From assembly GCA_010909725.1 (NCBI GenBank), contig JAACMV010000030.1:868001-932000 (forward strand): 64,000 bases of DNA. The letters are read 5' to 3'. Positions 42,369 through 52,695 of the stretch are shown here, in pieces. Under the pieces are notes generated by a model. It searched no databases, had not been told where the DNA came from, and worked only from the letters and a program-made list of their open reading frames with translations. Each line of letters starts with the position of its first letter. The first letter of the stretch is position 1. The position numbers and the translations under genes are program-made. This DNA comes from Picochlorum sp. 'celeri'. Taxonomy: Eukaryota > Chlorophyta > Trebouxiophyceae.

Positions 42369-43170
42369 ATGGCTCTTGTACTTGTGCTGCTGTTCACTTT
42401 CCTATCGATGTATGTCGTGGCAGATCTGCCACGCATCTAGATGCTGGGGCAGATTTAATTCCTCTAGCGTATGGGCAGCGAGAGTCGACGCTTAGTGGGA
42501 TGTGCTTTCAGAGCAACATTCTGGATGGATCAACTTTGAAAGCTCTGCGACAAAAAATTGTCAAATTTAATCTGAGGAAGACGTACGACATGCATACATT
42601 GAATGCAGGATGACTTTATCACAAAACTTGCTGATGACCAAATGAATACTTCATTTTTGCTGTTACCATGCAGAAATTTGATGGCAACAACTGGATGCAA
42701 GTGGGCAGTGCTGGCTTCAGTGCAGGAGTTGTTTACTATACTAGTCTTGCCCTTGACTCATCCAACAGGCCATATGTGGCATATCAAGACTCTGGTAGTG
42801 GGAATGGGGCATCTGTCATGAAGTATGGCTGATGATGCTACATTCCATACGCTGTGTCACATCTTCATGCTCGCGTTGACATGGTTATGTATCATATGCG
42901 AGAGCTTGACGGTTTGATCAACCCATCTGCAGGCAAAAGTGGCAACCCAAAGGTCAAAACGATGGACATTTTTCTCATTCTTTATTGAACTGGTGTCAGA
43001 TGGCACCACATGTTGGTGATCAACAGTTTCATATGACACATATTGACATAAACTTGATCCCCTATCTCACCGTTTTATGGGGCCTCTTTAATCCACAGGG
43101 TGGGCCAATGATTGCCTATTCACAATGGTGCCATGCTTTGACAGATGGGGGGGACCCTACGAGGAGTGTC
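42369..43170 (+). pseudogene. decayed secreted beta-propeller/BNR-like repeat gene
   Basis: Fragments of one protein survive in different frames. A signal-peptide-like start, MALVLVLLFTFLSMYVVA, at 42369 runs into a stop. A clear repeat at 42669-42831 reads KFDGNNWMQVGSAGFSAGVV, then YYTSLALDSSNRPYVAYQD and GNGASVMKY before a stop. A second, more eroded repeat follows near 42984-43080 (NWCQMAPHVGDQQF, IDINLIPYLTV). The W-x-x-V-G-x-x-G-F-S ... S-L-A-x-D-S-x-x-x-P-Y-V-A-Y-x-D ... A-x-V-M-K pattern is that of tandem WxxVGxxGFS-type propeller repeats in algal and bacterial secreted proteins. Stops and frame changes between the pieces indicate a dead gene. Confidence 0.6.
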
Positions 43171-43325
43171 TGAGTCTGCACAGGAAAAAAGACTGTCGTT
43201 GACTCGATCACACATTCGCATTCTATCATCATTTGGATGGATAGCAACTCGTAAAGACCATTACAAGTCATGTATATGGAAGTCTGACTTTTTTGTTGTT
43301 ATTATAGATACATACTTGAAGCACC

Positions 43326-44741
43326 ATGCAGGAGACACATCCCACTATTCTTGCCGGTAGTCTGTGGTTTGATACCAAGGATCTCATGGAATCCTTTCAC
43401 CAAAAGATAGAAAACGACAAAAAAATATTTTTTGAGACGGTGAGGCGTTTCCTGGACGATGCAGCAGTAGACCAGCATTGTCAAGACACAGAAATCATTT
43501 GTAGGCGAGCTCTGTCGTTAGCAGAGACTGCCGAGGTTGAATTGATGGAGAAGCTTCCCTCATGCGTACTTTATAATTTTAACAAGCCTAATACGCGTAT
43601 GCATGATGACGGAGATGATGGATATCAGTCATGCATGGAGATGTTACATGGCATGCATGTGAGGCTCCATGCTGCCATGTTACAACAGGCGAGTGAGCGA
43701 GTTCACCAAAAAGACGAATTACATGGGCTATGCGCTCATGCTTCTTTTGTAACACAAGACTTCTCAGTATGTTTGATTGATCATATGCAAGAAACTTTAC
43801 TGGCACTGTTGGCCCGGAAGAAGCATCATGCAGAGACATGGCAATCGACTGTTGTTCGTCTGTGCTACGAGCAGATGAATAGATCTGATGACAATATACA
43901 AAACACCATAGAAATGGCATATGATATGGAGAGTACAATGGAGCATGCCATTAGACGGGGCATTCAGGATAGATTGGAGTTGGAACAAGATGTCATCTCA
44001 GCTGTTTCTACTGATATCAACCAACGAATTGAGCAAACGAAAACACGCCTGGAAGCAATCAAAGCGATGAAGGAAGAAATACATGAGAAAAGTGCGTCAT
44101 TTGTATGACATCATACATTCTGCTACATCACTGATGCTGTTGTTTTTGCAGAATGCTCAGTCAAAAGACTTGTAAAGGACGTCGAACGCGAAGAACATGC
44201 CCTCCAAAAGATGAAGAGCTCACGAAAACAACGAATGGACCATGTACGGGCCAATCAAGAGTGCATGAGAAAAGTGCAGGACCGTATCCAAGCTCGCCAT
44301 GACAAGGCTGCTTCCTTTCTGCAAAAGATGTCTGACAAGAAGAGATTACTACGACAGAGCGAAAGATATGTACAAGCAAGAAACAAGGTATGATCTATCT
44401 CGTTGAACACACGAAGGGCAATGTTAATCCCATGTCTCTGGATGCAGTTGGTCCGATACAAGATGTCCTGTTTCAAAGTCTTGCACACTCGACTACAGAA
44501 TGCCTTGTTGTCCATGCCCAATACAAATTCATGCCTGGAATGCCTGGATTCCTCATTGGCAGATCTCAGAACATATCTGGAACTATTTGAATGCGCCTCT
44601 GTCAGCCATAGCGACATTGATACAGTTGATCAAGAATGGAGTACAGCGTCCTTTTGGGAGTCAATTGGAGACGTGGCAGTACCACGCAAGGTTCGAAGAT
44701 TTCTTATAGAACGACAGCAGGCTCCATCGCCGATGCATTAA
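43326..44741 (+). CDS. coiled-coil protein of unknown function
   Basis: 431 aa from three exons (43326-44091, 44152-44387, 44448-44741). Introns are both 60 nt: GTGCGT...TTGCAG (phase 1) and GTATGA...ATGCAG (phase 0). Exon 1 is helical and His/Met/Gln-rich (FHQKIENDKKIFFETVRRFL; MLQQASERVHQK; QRIEQTKTRLEAIKAMKEEI). Exon 2 is almost pure basic coiled coil (KDVEREEHALQKMKSSRKQR; KMSDKKRLLRQSERYVQARN). Exon 3 has a Cys/Leu-rich helical end. Both splices keep the frame across all exons, so the model is firm even though I recognise no family. A cytoskeletal, kinetochore or centrosomal role would fit the composition but is a guess. UBAC2 follows 98 bp downstream. Confidence 0.72.
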
Positions 44742-44839
44742 TTGTATTATTATTACTGTTACTGGTATTAGTATTGTCATAATGGTGGTCGTAGAACGTC
44801 CATCCGGAGAGTCGTAGCGACATTGTAAACGAGTGAATC

Positions 44840-45499
44840 ATGCCTTTCGGTACTAACGGATTCCGTATGTTGTTTTCCCTATCGATTGATAACCTGATCA
44901 TGATCTAATAAATGCTGCATGTATCATCTATAGGAGGTGCTCCCGTGTCCAAGGCTCTCCTCATCCTCATAACGACTGTGTCTCTGCTTGTCAACCTCTC
45001 TGCAAAGCCCTCTAGACGACGAAACAGTGGGCTCCTTCGTGGTATCACACATGCATTTGGATTTCAGTACATTGGTGAATGGTTTATAGCAGCCTCTCTG
45101 CTGTACCAGTTCCGTGTGAATGAGCGCCAAATGGGACCAGGAAAATATGCAGTATTCATCATGGTGTGTTCCTGCATTGGCTATGGAATGCAGCAGCTAT
45201 TGTTCAAGTTTGGAGGAATACCGAGCGCAGCTGGCATATATCCTATTGTGTTCGGGAATATTGTGGAATATTATTTGGAAATACCGAGCCAGAGTTCATT
45301 CCAGGTGTCTGGAATGACAATGTCAGACAAGACATTTCTGTATGTTGCTGCACTGAAATTAGCATGGTCGGTGTCTCAGAAATCCCTTTGGGCTGCAGTA
45401 TCTGGTATACTGGGTGGAGTGCTGTATCGATGTAATATATTAGACTGTCGAAACAGCAGGGTGCCAGACAGCATTGAGTCTCTCTTCTTTTCGATATGA
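44840..45499 (+). CDS. UBAC2: UBAC2-like rhomboid-fold ER membrane protein
   Basis: 191 aa with a 10-nt first coding exon (44840-44849, encoding MPF plus one base) joined to exon 2 (44934-45499) across an 84-nt intron (donor GTACTA, acceptor CTATAG, phase 1). The joined N-terminus MPFGGAPVSKALLILITTVS matches the family start (x-F-x-x-A-P-V-T/S-K/R-A). Then FGFQYIGEWFIAASLLYQFR and VNERQMGPGKYAVFI, as in plant rhomboid-like 18/UBAC2 (Y-x-F-R-x-x-E-R-Q-x-G-x-x-K-Y). About five membrane helices and no rhomboid Ser/His catalytic pair: a pseudoprotease. A UBA domain is absent from this short form. Its last 60 codons plus 3' flank are duplicated near 48.8 kb. Confidence 0.68.
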
Positions 45500-45571
45500 G
45501 AATGTTTGAAAACACACACATCAAAGATCAGTTGATTGACACAGCATGTAAAACAAAATGTACTAGTCTAA
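45359..45571 (+). repeat. direct repeat copy 1 (UBAC2 3' end)
   Basis: About 210 bp covering the last UBAC2 codons, stop and 3' flank, starting near TAGCAT and ending ATGTACTAGTCTA. It is repeated in the same orientation at 48783-48994 with only scattered differences. This is the intact, coding copy. Confidence 0.88.
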
Positions 45572-46034
45572 TATCGATTGCAGCTGGCACATTGTGTGTG
45601 TAATTGGTAAAGCAGCTGTGATTCGCGATAGAGGTCATTCACCGGGAGGAATTTTGGGAAGATGTTGGAGGAAATACTGCTGTTTGTGAGGCGGCATGCA
45701 TGTTCGCTTTCATGCAAGACAAGCATTGATACTTCTGCTTCAGGAAGAGTCCATCTACGTATATATATGTTTTAAAATCTTAGATTTCCAATAGACAAAA
45801 AAACTTGGGTCAATAGGCTTGATCAACACTAAAAAGATTGGTACTCCGAGAGATGACGATGGGTTCGTTTGCTCATTTGGCTGGTGTCTTGCACAGCAGT
45901 CCAAATGAGATCAGACTTTAAAAGAGGTCGTATGCCGCCATCCAGACTTTTTCAAAAACTTCTAAAGTCTGTTGAACACGAAAAAACAGAGCTGAAGACA
46001 GATAATAACGCAGCTTCATATAGGATATACTTTC
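45572..46034. other. intergenic, UBAC2 to sedolisin 3' end
   Basis: 463 bp of 3' flank. Short ORFs only; no repeat, RNA gene or promoter motif is supported. Confidence 0.35.
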
Positions 46035-47984
46035 TCAATAGCCCCAGAACAGCAAAGACAGGGTGGACAGGATGAGTCCACTAAAGGCATATCCATCCTG
46101 GCCAAGAGCTGAAGAGCTGGGACTTTCGGCCGAAGATGACGTATCTGTGGCTCCTTTCTTCAGATCCTGATACTTCATAGCACATTCAACAAAAGGAATA
46201 AAATTGATTGAGCCCCAGCCAGATGCAGCGTCCCAGCCTGGTGCTGCAGGGTATCCAACCCCACAGTCAAGTTCTGCATCACCAAAGCCATCTCCTGTAT
46301 TGTTCCCAAACACAACGTCATTGAACGCCTCTGGACAAGACTCACCCATCCAGTACAGCATTGGGTTTGCGTATCCTATCGTATCGTATCCTTCAGACTT
46401 GAGCTTTTGATTCGCTAGTGTGAATAGGGATGCAGCAATTGGTGCTGCTAGTGACGTGCCAGCATTGGGGCCTATAGGTTCTTCATCTGGCCCCCCCAAC
46501 ATTTGACCCCATCCCATAACAGAGACATCTGGAAATCCCCTGCCAGAAGGATTGAAGGCTGGGGCGGTGTCTACCGTAGGAAATGCGGTGAACACCTCAG
46601 GGCCAGTCTTGGAAAGATAACTCTCCACTGCTGACTGCTGCCACGATGGAGTAGAATAGCCAAACGCCTTTGCACTAAATCCACCAGCCGTTGTGATACC
46701 CGTATCTCTTCCAGTGGCTACAACCTCTTGTGCATCAGCTCCAGGCTCCAGCGTTTGAAGCATTGTCGCTCCAACCGACACAACCCACGGACTCATCCCA
46801 GGCCAAGTCTGGAACAGGCCACCTTGCTCCTTAGTAGCACAGCCACCAGCATCATTTCCAGCTGCTCCCACATCCCCCGGGCCCACTACAATAGTAATAT
46901 TCATCATAGCGAGATTTTCCATCAATTCTTCGAGACGACCAATGTTTTCTTCCAGGTCAGTCATATTGCCACCAGGAAAATCCTTGCCAAAGGAAAGTGA
47001 GATGACATCAGGTTTAGTGTCACTCTCATCGATCAGTTTAACCAACATTTCCATGTACCCAACATCCTCAAGATCCGTATTGATAGGAAGGTACGAATTG
47101 AATGCCAACGGCGCCATGCCCATCATTGTTGTCACATCCAACAGTTGCTCAGTACAATCTGCATTGGGATTGTCTTTGGTTGGCTCACACAACGATTCAT
47201 TATTGTATGTTCCAGCCAAAAAGTTCAATTCATTATATGTCAGATTTAAAGCGTTCAAATACTCGTACACCTGTTCTACCTGGAGACCACTAAGATATGG
47301 TACAGACGAAGCCTGCCATACGCTTTCAGTGCCTTGATACTCTTCAGGAACTCCATACAGTTCCCTGTATGAAATGGTGCTCGAGTTGAACTTGTTCCGA
47401 ATCCTAATATCACTGGAATTTGTCATTGATTCTGTACTCCAGGTAGGACCCATGGCATCCTCATCAAACATGTAATTCACACTCACACCACATTGTGCAT
47501 TTGCTGGACAGAACTGATAGAATGGAAGGACGTAGACATAAGTACCACTGGTCATGTTTCCACAGCTATCAATCTGTCCGCACGTCCTACGAATGTCATT
47601 CAATGTGTCATTCATCCACTCCACATACACAGTACCTTGTGTGTCAGGATCCAAAGGCGTGTTGCCTCCAGGAGCAGTGACATTCCTAGGATAGTATGGT
47701 GTCATTGTCATATTCATCCCGAGGATGCATGGATTGTCCTCCCCATCCATCACTCCATCGCACGTAAATGTAGAGACCTGATATGCTGACGCGTGTGGAG
47801 AGCCAGAGTTGAAGGTTGTAGGTGACAGGAACGCGTCCTCCAGATCGAACCCAAGGAATGTCATCCTAGCTGCTTTAGATAACTTCAGAGAGTCATGCTC
47901 CACAGATCCAACGCCGCGAGCTTCATTCGTGCATAACAGTATCAATAAAACTGAAATCAGCAGCATTCGTGCTGTAGTATGCAT
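46035..47984 (-). CDS. sedolisin (S53) acid serine peptidase
   Basis: 649-aa secreted or vacuolar peptidase of the tripeptidyl-peptidase/sedolisin family, single exon. Signal peptide at MLLISVLLILLCTNEARG. The prodomain reaches to ~200, and SSTISYRELYGVPEEYQGTE starts the mature part. Catalytic residues are visible: Glu279 and Asp283 (CTEQLLDV), oxyanion Asp371 (VVGPGDVGAAG) and Ser511 (NAGTSLAAPIAAS). The C-terminal calcium site is FNDVVFGNNTGDG ... GYPAAPGWDAASGWGSINF. Many N-x-S/T sites are present. The Ser/Ala-rich end plus hydrophobic tail (FSGLILSTLSLLFWGY) suggests a GPI or membrane anchor. Sedolisins are frequent in fungi and bacteria but patchy in algae. Confidence 0.92.
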   Translation of the reverse strand: MHTTARMLLISVLLILLCTNEARGVGSVEHDSLKLSKAARMTFLGFDLEDAFLSPTTFNSGSPHASAYQVSTFTCDGVMDGEDNPCILGMNMTMTPYYPRNVTAPGGNTPLDPDTQGTVYVEWMNDTLNDIRRTCGQIDSCGNMTSGTYVYVLPFYQFCPANAQCGVSVNYMFDEDAMGPTWSTESMTNSSDIRIRNKFNSSTISYRELYGVPEEYQGTESVWQASSVPYLSGLQVEQVYEYLNALNLTYNELNFLAGTYNNESLCEPTKDNPNADCTEQLLDVTTMMGMAPLAFNSYLPINTDLEDVGYMEMLVKLIDESDTKPDVISLSFGKDFPGGNMTDLEENIGRLEELMENLAMMNITIVVGPGDVGAAGNDAGGCATKEQGGLFQTWPGMSPWVVSVGATMLQTLEPGADAQEVVATGRDTGITTAGGFSAKAFGYSTPSWQQSAVESYLSKTGPEVFTAFPTVDTAPAFNPSGRGFPDVSVMGWGQMLGGPDEEPIGPNAGTSLAAPIAASLFTLANQKLKSEGYDTIGYANPMLYWMGESCPEAFNDVVFGNNTGDGFGDAELDCGVGYPAAPGWDAASGWGSINFIPFVECAMKYQDLKKGATDTSSSAESPSSSALGQDGYAFSGLILSTLSLLFWGY

Positions 47985-48445
47985 GATTATTGAGCAGGTC
48001 GCGCTCCTTTCTCGTAGATCAAGTAAAACGCGCAGGCGCCAGGGACGATTTCCGATAGCGATCCACTAGTCTCGTCGAGCTTCCGATGACCACTCAACTG
48101 AGAAAGCCAAAACTTTGACGGTAAACAGCAACGTTAGGAAAGGACCCTGTAGAATAGAGAGTCTTGTTTTGCTAATGCTGTGTTACGTACGTCACCCGTT
48201 ACACAAACAAATCGTCTACGATTTGCTGATTTGAAAAAATATGTCGCTGGTAAAAGACAGGATTTGAAGCATGTGAACCAATCTGGCGCAATCCTATCAA
48301 CAAGATATTTTTATAAAGTCATAATATGGACTCTGTTAAGGTAGTGTTATGGACGCTGGGCCACCTTGCTTCTATCGAAGCCTCTTTTTGATGGGAAGTG
48401 ATTACCACGTGAGCGATGCGTGGACCCAATAGTGGTCATCTCTTT
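47985..48445. other. sedolisin promoter region
   Basis: 461 bp upstream of the sedolisin start, up to the GAA repeat. No gene or RNA; weak AT-rich TATA-like stretch (TTTTTATAAAG, ~48309). Confidence 0.35.
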
Positions 48446-48632
48446 GAAGAAGAAGAAGAAGAAGAAGAAGAAGAAGAAGAAGAAGAAGAAGAAGAAGAAG
48501 AAGAAGAAGAAGAAGAAGAAGAAGAAGAAGAAGAAGAAGAAGAAGAAGAAGAAGAAGAAGAAGAAGAAGAAGAAGAAGAAGAAGAAGAAGAAGAAGAAGA
48601 AGAAGAAGAAGAAGAAGAAGAAGAAGAAGAAG
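48446..48632 (+). repeat. (GAA)62 trinucleotide microsatellite
   Basis: 187 bp of uninterrupted GAA on the plus strand (TTC on the minus strand), flanked by CATCTCTTT and GCTCTTTCG. All six frames are open and give poly-Glu, -Lys, -Arg or poly-Leu, -Phe, -Ser ORFs; none is a gene. Purine/pyrimidine asymmetry means triplex formation is possible. It lies upstream of sedolisin and downstream of the carboxypeptidase. Confidence 0.97.
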
Positions 48633-48782
48633 CTCTTTCGGGGAGCTCACGAGTGACGAGGTATCCAAGTCAGTACGACGTTGTATATGCGCATGCATAC
48701 TTGTATGAGCTCCTTTCCCATCGCTGCCATCTACTACTCAATTGATGCAGAGCAGCCAAAAAATGCATGCTTGAACACAAAA

Positions 48783-48994
48783 TAGCATTATTGTTGTCTC
48801 AGAAATCCCTTTGGGCTGCAGTATCTGGTATACTGGGTGGAGTGCTGTATCGATGTAATATATTAAACCGTCAAAACAGCAGGGTGCCAGACAGTATCAA
48901 GTCTCTCTTCTTTTCAATATGAGAGTGTTTGAAAACACACACATCAAAGATCAGTTGATTGACACAGCAGGTAAAACAAAATGTACTAGTCTAT
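48783..48994 (+). repeat. direct repeat copy 2 (partial UBAC2 pseudogene)
   Basis: Duplicate of 45359-45571. The reading frame still spells SQKSLWAAVSGILGGVLYRC, then changes (ILNRQNSRVPDSIKSLFFSI), ending at the same stop. It lacks any upstream exon sequence, so it is a 3'-end fragment. Its last bases abut the stop codon of the serine carboxypeptidase at 48991. Confidence 0.88.
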
Positions 48995-50472
48995 ACGACA
49001 GCAAGAACGCGCTGTTGGCCAGTGATGGACAACACCTTGTGCAAAATTCTATCCAGATAACCCATTTTTGTGGGTGCTTGGCGGTGCTCGGATGGCACCA
49101 AGTCTTCATTCCTGACAAACTTGGTGATCATTTCCAATGCCGATTTCCCCTGATCCATTGGCACCATATGGCCAGCTCCTTTGACACTGACAAACGATAA
49201 TGGACCAACCTGCGTCACAATACCAGCGTCTTCTCCAGACTCTAGTGTCCAAGACACATTCTGAGCCTGTGCCCATTCTTTTGAACGCTCCCATTCCAGT
49301 GCATCAACCCACTGTCGATTGCCCAACTCATTACAGATGATATCCTTATCTCCCGCATATATCATCACTCGTACACCAGCCGCAAGCATCTCTGGCAACA
49401 CCGTGTCAAAACGATGGCCCCAATCACTCATCATATCCTCATGCACACTCATATTGCATTCCTCCCATGTCATATCCTGTGGCACACCAAACTCCTTCTT
49501 CACATGATCTTGATTCAGGAATTCATTCAACAGACTAAAGTCGTAGCACAAATCTCCCTCACATCTCTTTCTGTAATCATACACATTGATGTCTGGGTTC
49601 TCCACCAATATCGGCGTAAACATGAGAGCCTGACAGAATTGCACAGCCAAATAACACTCTGTCGAAATAGAATACTCATCACAAGCATCCAATGCATACT
49701 TGCATGCTGGATACAACGAATTCATCCTGTCTCTGGATGTCTCGCTCAAAAGCCCATGCTGATATGCAAAATCTGGATAGGCACCATACTGAATAGCAGG
49801 ATACGTCAAACCATTCCCAATCGCAAGACCCTTCAGCGAAATCTCGAGAGCATCCTTTTGGATCGCCTTGAACAATTTATAGCTCACAGCAGGAACATAA
49901 TGTCCAGCATAGCTCTCCCCTGTAATATACAGATCTCTGTTCTTCAGCTCTGGCCTTGCATCCAATAACGCCACCATAAAGTCGAGCATATCATTCGACA
50001 CACACTCTTCGTCATAACACCTATCTTCTGGGTTATCAGAGTACGAAAATCCGGTATTGATGGGCTGATCGACGTAAATCATCGTGGCCACGTTGTCCCA
50101 CCCATATGGAGTCTCCTCCAACTGCAGCTGTCCATCCTCGCCTTTGTGAATATTCCAAGGCCCATTCTCGTAAAACACAGCCATCTCAGAACTACATCCA
50201 GGCCCACCAGTCATCCATACAACCACAGGAGCGTCCTCATCCCCAGTCCGAGACTCGAACATGAAGAAAAACATGTGGGCATCATACGTCCTCGCCAACT
50301 TGAAATACCCAGAATGATACCGCGTCTCTTCCACTTCAGAATTCGTATCATATTGTCCCTTGTATGGATTGACAGACTTGATACGAATCCTACCAGCGTC
50401 CTCTGCTGTTGCTCCGAGAGCCAAACCCAACCACGTAAGCAATACAAACGCGAGCACACCCTTGGCAATCAT
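48991..50472 (-). CDS. serine carboxypeptidase (S10, plant class III/SCPL type)
   Basis: 493-aa secreted/vacuolar carboxypeptidase, single exon. The signal peptide is MIAKGVLAFVLLTWLGLALG. The oxyanion block is VVVWMTGGPGCSSEMAVFYE. The catalytic triad is Ser187 (YITGESYAGHYVP), Asp375 (VMIYAGDKDIICN) and His435 (VKGAGHMVPMDQ). Substrate-side motifs WDNVATMIYVDQPINTGFSY and LKGLAIGNGLTYP are intact. The His motif and the GDKDIICN block place it with plant carboxypeptidase III-like SCPLs, acting at acid pH. The 3' end touches the duplicated UBAC2 fragment, so the downstream flank is recent in origin. Confidence 0.95.
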   Translation of the reverse strand: MIAKGVLAFVLLTWLGLALGATAEDAGRIRIKSVNPYKGQYDTNSEVEETRYHSGYFKLARTYDAHMFFFMFESRTGDEDAPVVVWMTGGPGCSSEMAVFYENGPWNIHKGEDGQLQLEETPYGWDNVATMIYVDQPINTGFSYSDNPEDRCYDEECVSNDMLDFMVALLDARPELKNRDLYITGESYAGHYVPAVSYKLFKAIQKDALEISLKGLAIGNGLTYPAIQYGAYPDFAYQHGLLSETSRDRMNSLYPACKYALDACDEYSISTECYLAVQFCQALMFTPILVENPDINVYDYRKRCEGDLCYDFSLLNEFLNQDHVKKEFGVPQDMTWEECNMSVHEDMMSDWGHRFDTVLPEMLAAGVRVMIYAGDKDIICNELGNRQWVDALEWERSKEWAQAQNVSWTLESGEDAGIVTQVGPLSFVSVKGAGHMVPMDQGKSALEMITKFVRNEDLVPSEHRQAPTKMGYLDRILHKVLSITGQQRVLAVV

Positions 50473-51242
50473 TCTGAATCTTGATGTATCAAATTCTAAT
50501 CACACTTGAAACAGAACGACACGCGTCAATACAATCACTACCCGTGCCCTCTTTTAATTGTTTTCAAACAAACCAAGAGGCAGAGCTAGCTCTTCAGTGC
50601 AATGCTCCCAACCGTACTCTAAATCCTGCTGCTACTGTCTTTATTCAACAGAGATGTTGAAATATACAACGGTTTGGGGGTCGAGTGATGGATCATCAAC
50701 CGTTCATGTGTATGTGACACATCTCTGTAAAAAAAATGTAAACACATACAAAGCTGTGTCCTTACTTGAAAAGAAGACAGTCACCCTTCATCATCCATGG
50801 TGATCACCATTCACTGATAGGTCTCTTTACAAGCACGTGGTTATGTCTCCAAGGAACAAAAAATCCTCTGTTTGGTACTCGTCATGCATGGATGACCATG
50901 CAACAGGAATTTATTCATTGCATGCCTCTAGAACCTTCCATGCATCTACAACAATGAGCTCATTGATCTTTTCACTCGCTCAAATGCCTTGCCAATCCTC
51001 CAATCCATAGATAAACACGCATGCTGAGAGAGATCGTTGATGGCATCCTTGAGAGGATGATGGTATCCAGTGAGTAAGTAGAAAAACGCCCATCCATGAA
51101 TCATGGACCATTATTCCATGTCCATTCATGGGACCCAGCAGTGGAGGATTGGACACCAGTAGTAGGTACCCAATCGAGACTGAATATTCTAAAAATACTA
51201 CTGAAATAGTAATACCATACTATTCATAGAAATAGAATCAGT
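50473..51242. promoter_or_regulatory. divergent promoter carboxypeptidase / HSF
   Basis: 770 bp head to head. Near the HSF start there is GAATATTC (~51183-51190), a minimal inverted heat-shock-element pair. TCCATGAATCATGGA near 51096 is a 15-bp palindrome, and CCATG/CATGCATG words are frequent. No gene or RNA is supported. Confidence 0.4.
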
Positions 51243-52571
51243 ATGGGGGTGACGACGAGGTTGAAGAGTGCTCCACGACAGCAGTCTTCCTTCACTGGGA
51301 TTGACAGCGTCGGTGACGAGGAGAAGAGTACTGCTGGGGATAAAAGTAAAAAGCAATCGTCTAATCAACCACCCCCATTCCTGGTGAAGACGTATGAGCT
51401 TGTGGACGAACCTCTGACCGATCCGATTGTGTCCTGGGGAGCCGAGGGACTTAGTTTTATCGTATGGAAGCCTGCGGAGTTTGCAAGAGATTTACTGCCT
51501 CTGCATTTTAAACATAATAACTTTTCGAGCTTTGTTCGTCAGTTGAACACGTATGGGTTTCGGAAAGTGGACCCTGATAGGTGGGAGTTTGCCAACGAGC
51601 ATTTTCTGAGGGATCGGAGGGATCAGTTGGTCTTTATCCAGCGAAAAAAGAAGAATGCGTCTGATAAGAGTCAAAAGTATGGGATGTCTGTCGATGGGGA
51701 GGTGGGGACACCGTACGCAGCGTTGGAAGTTGGTGCCTATGGTGGGCTTCAGGCTGAGGTGGATGCGTTGAAGAGGGATAGGACGCTGTTGATGCAGGAA
51801 GTTATTCGTCTGAGAAAGTCACAGCAGTCTTCGGAAGGGGAGATACGGGCCTTGTCTAAAAAGGTGGATGTGGCGGAGAAGAGGCAGCAGCAAATGATTG
51901 CATTCTTTGCTCAGGCGTTACAGAATCCATCGCTCGTGCAGCATTACATAGCATCGTCTCCTAGTATAAAGCGTTTGGAGGATGGGACGAGTAGGAGACG
52001 TAAGCGGACGAAGAAGAGTGCGAATGCAGGCATGTATACTGGGAATGAGTCTGGATCTGATGATGGAGGGTATACTGGGGGAGGAGAGATGGTGGTGCAC
52101 CAGGGGAAGCAAAGGGATGGTAATCAGCTATTTGCAGAGTTGTCGAAAGCTTTTACAAAGATGTTGACAACTGGGGAAGACGACAATAATGATCTTGATC
52201 ATGATGTGCCGGGGAGTACAAACAACATCCATGCTTTGCTGGATGATGGTCAAGCAAACATGAAGGGGCCTCGTGTTGAGGAAGCATCAGACTCTTTTGG
52301 TCAACAGAGGGAATTTGGAGACTCTATATATAATCCATCAACAGCGTTTGTGACAGAACCAGAGGGATTTGCAAACTACAATGATGGTGCCAATGGTCTT
52401 CCAGAGTGGCAGGAACCTCACTCTGACGATTTGATCGCCCCAGATAGTTTGCCCTCGCTGAATCTGGAGGATTTAGATCTGGATAAAATCCCTGATATGT
52501 TACCACCCCATGATACGCTGGACCTGACAGAGTCTGAACTGGAGAAATTTGGTCAACAGTGGGAGAAGTAA
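51243..52571 (+). CDS. HSF: heat shock transcription factor (HSF)
   Basis: 442-aa transcription factor that trimerises and binds nGAAn repeats. The DNA-binding domain (~45-140) is complete: [60 protein letters not shown] and [13 protein letters not shown] basic stretch RRKRTKK serves as NLS. The HR-A/B coiled coil lies at ~170-240 ([40 protein letters not shown]), followed by [15 protein letters not shown], a phrase typical of plant class A HSFs. The C-terminus is acidic with hydrophobic residues ([15 protein letters not shown]), a plausible AHA-type activation region. Single exon. The promoter carries one GAATATTC. Confidence 0.95.
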   Translation: MGVTTRLKSAPRQQSSFTGIDSVGDEEKSTAGDKSKKQSSNQPPPFLVKTYELVDEPLTDPIVSWGAEGLSFIVWKPAEFARDLLPLHFKHNNFSSFVRQLNTYGFRKVDPDRWEFANEHFLRDRRDQLVFIQRKKKNASDKSQKYGMSVDGEVGTPYAALEVGAYGGLQAEVDALKRDRTLLMQEVIRLRKSQQSSEGEIRALSKKVDVAEKRQQQMIAFFAQALQNPSLVQHYIASSPSIKRLEDGTSRRRKRTKKSANAGMYTGNESGSDDGGYTGGGEMVVHQGKQRDGNQLFAELSKAFTKMLTTGEDDNNDLDHDVPGSTNNIHALLDDGQANMKGPRVEEASDSFGQQREFGDSIYNPSTAFVTEPEGFANYNDGANGLPEWQEPHSDDLIAPDSLPSLNLEDLDLDKIPDMLPPHDTLDLTESELEKFGQQWEK

Positions 52572-52695
52572 TCTTCTGTCATGTTATGATACTACTACGA
52601 CTATGATACGTTTATTCTTTTCTTTTTTTTTCATTCATTTTACATGGCAGACTGTTCATTTCGGTCCATCTTGTCATGGCAATACCCATGGATTC

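Noticed and set aside
48402..48745. Long poly-Glu, poly-Lys and poly-Leu ORFs
   Set aside because: All are translations of the GAA/TTC microsatellite in different frames; none has flanking coding sequence.
51183..51190. GAATATTC as proof of HSF autoregulation
   Set aside because: A functional heat-shock element usually needs three or more units; one inverted pair occurs by chance.
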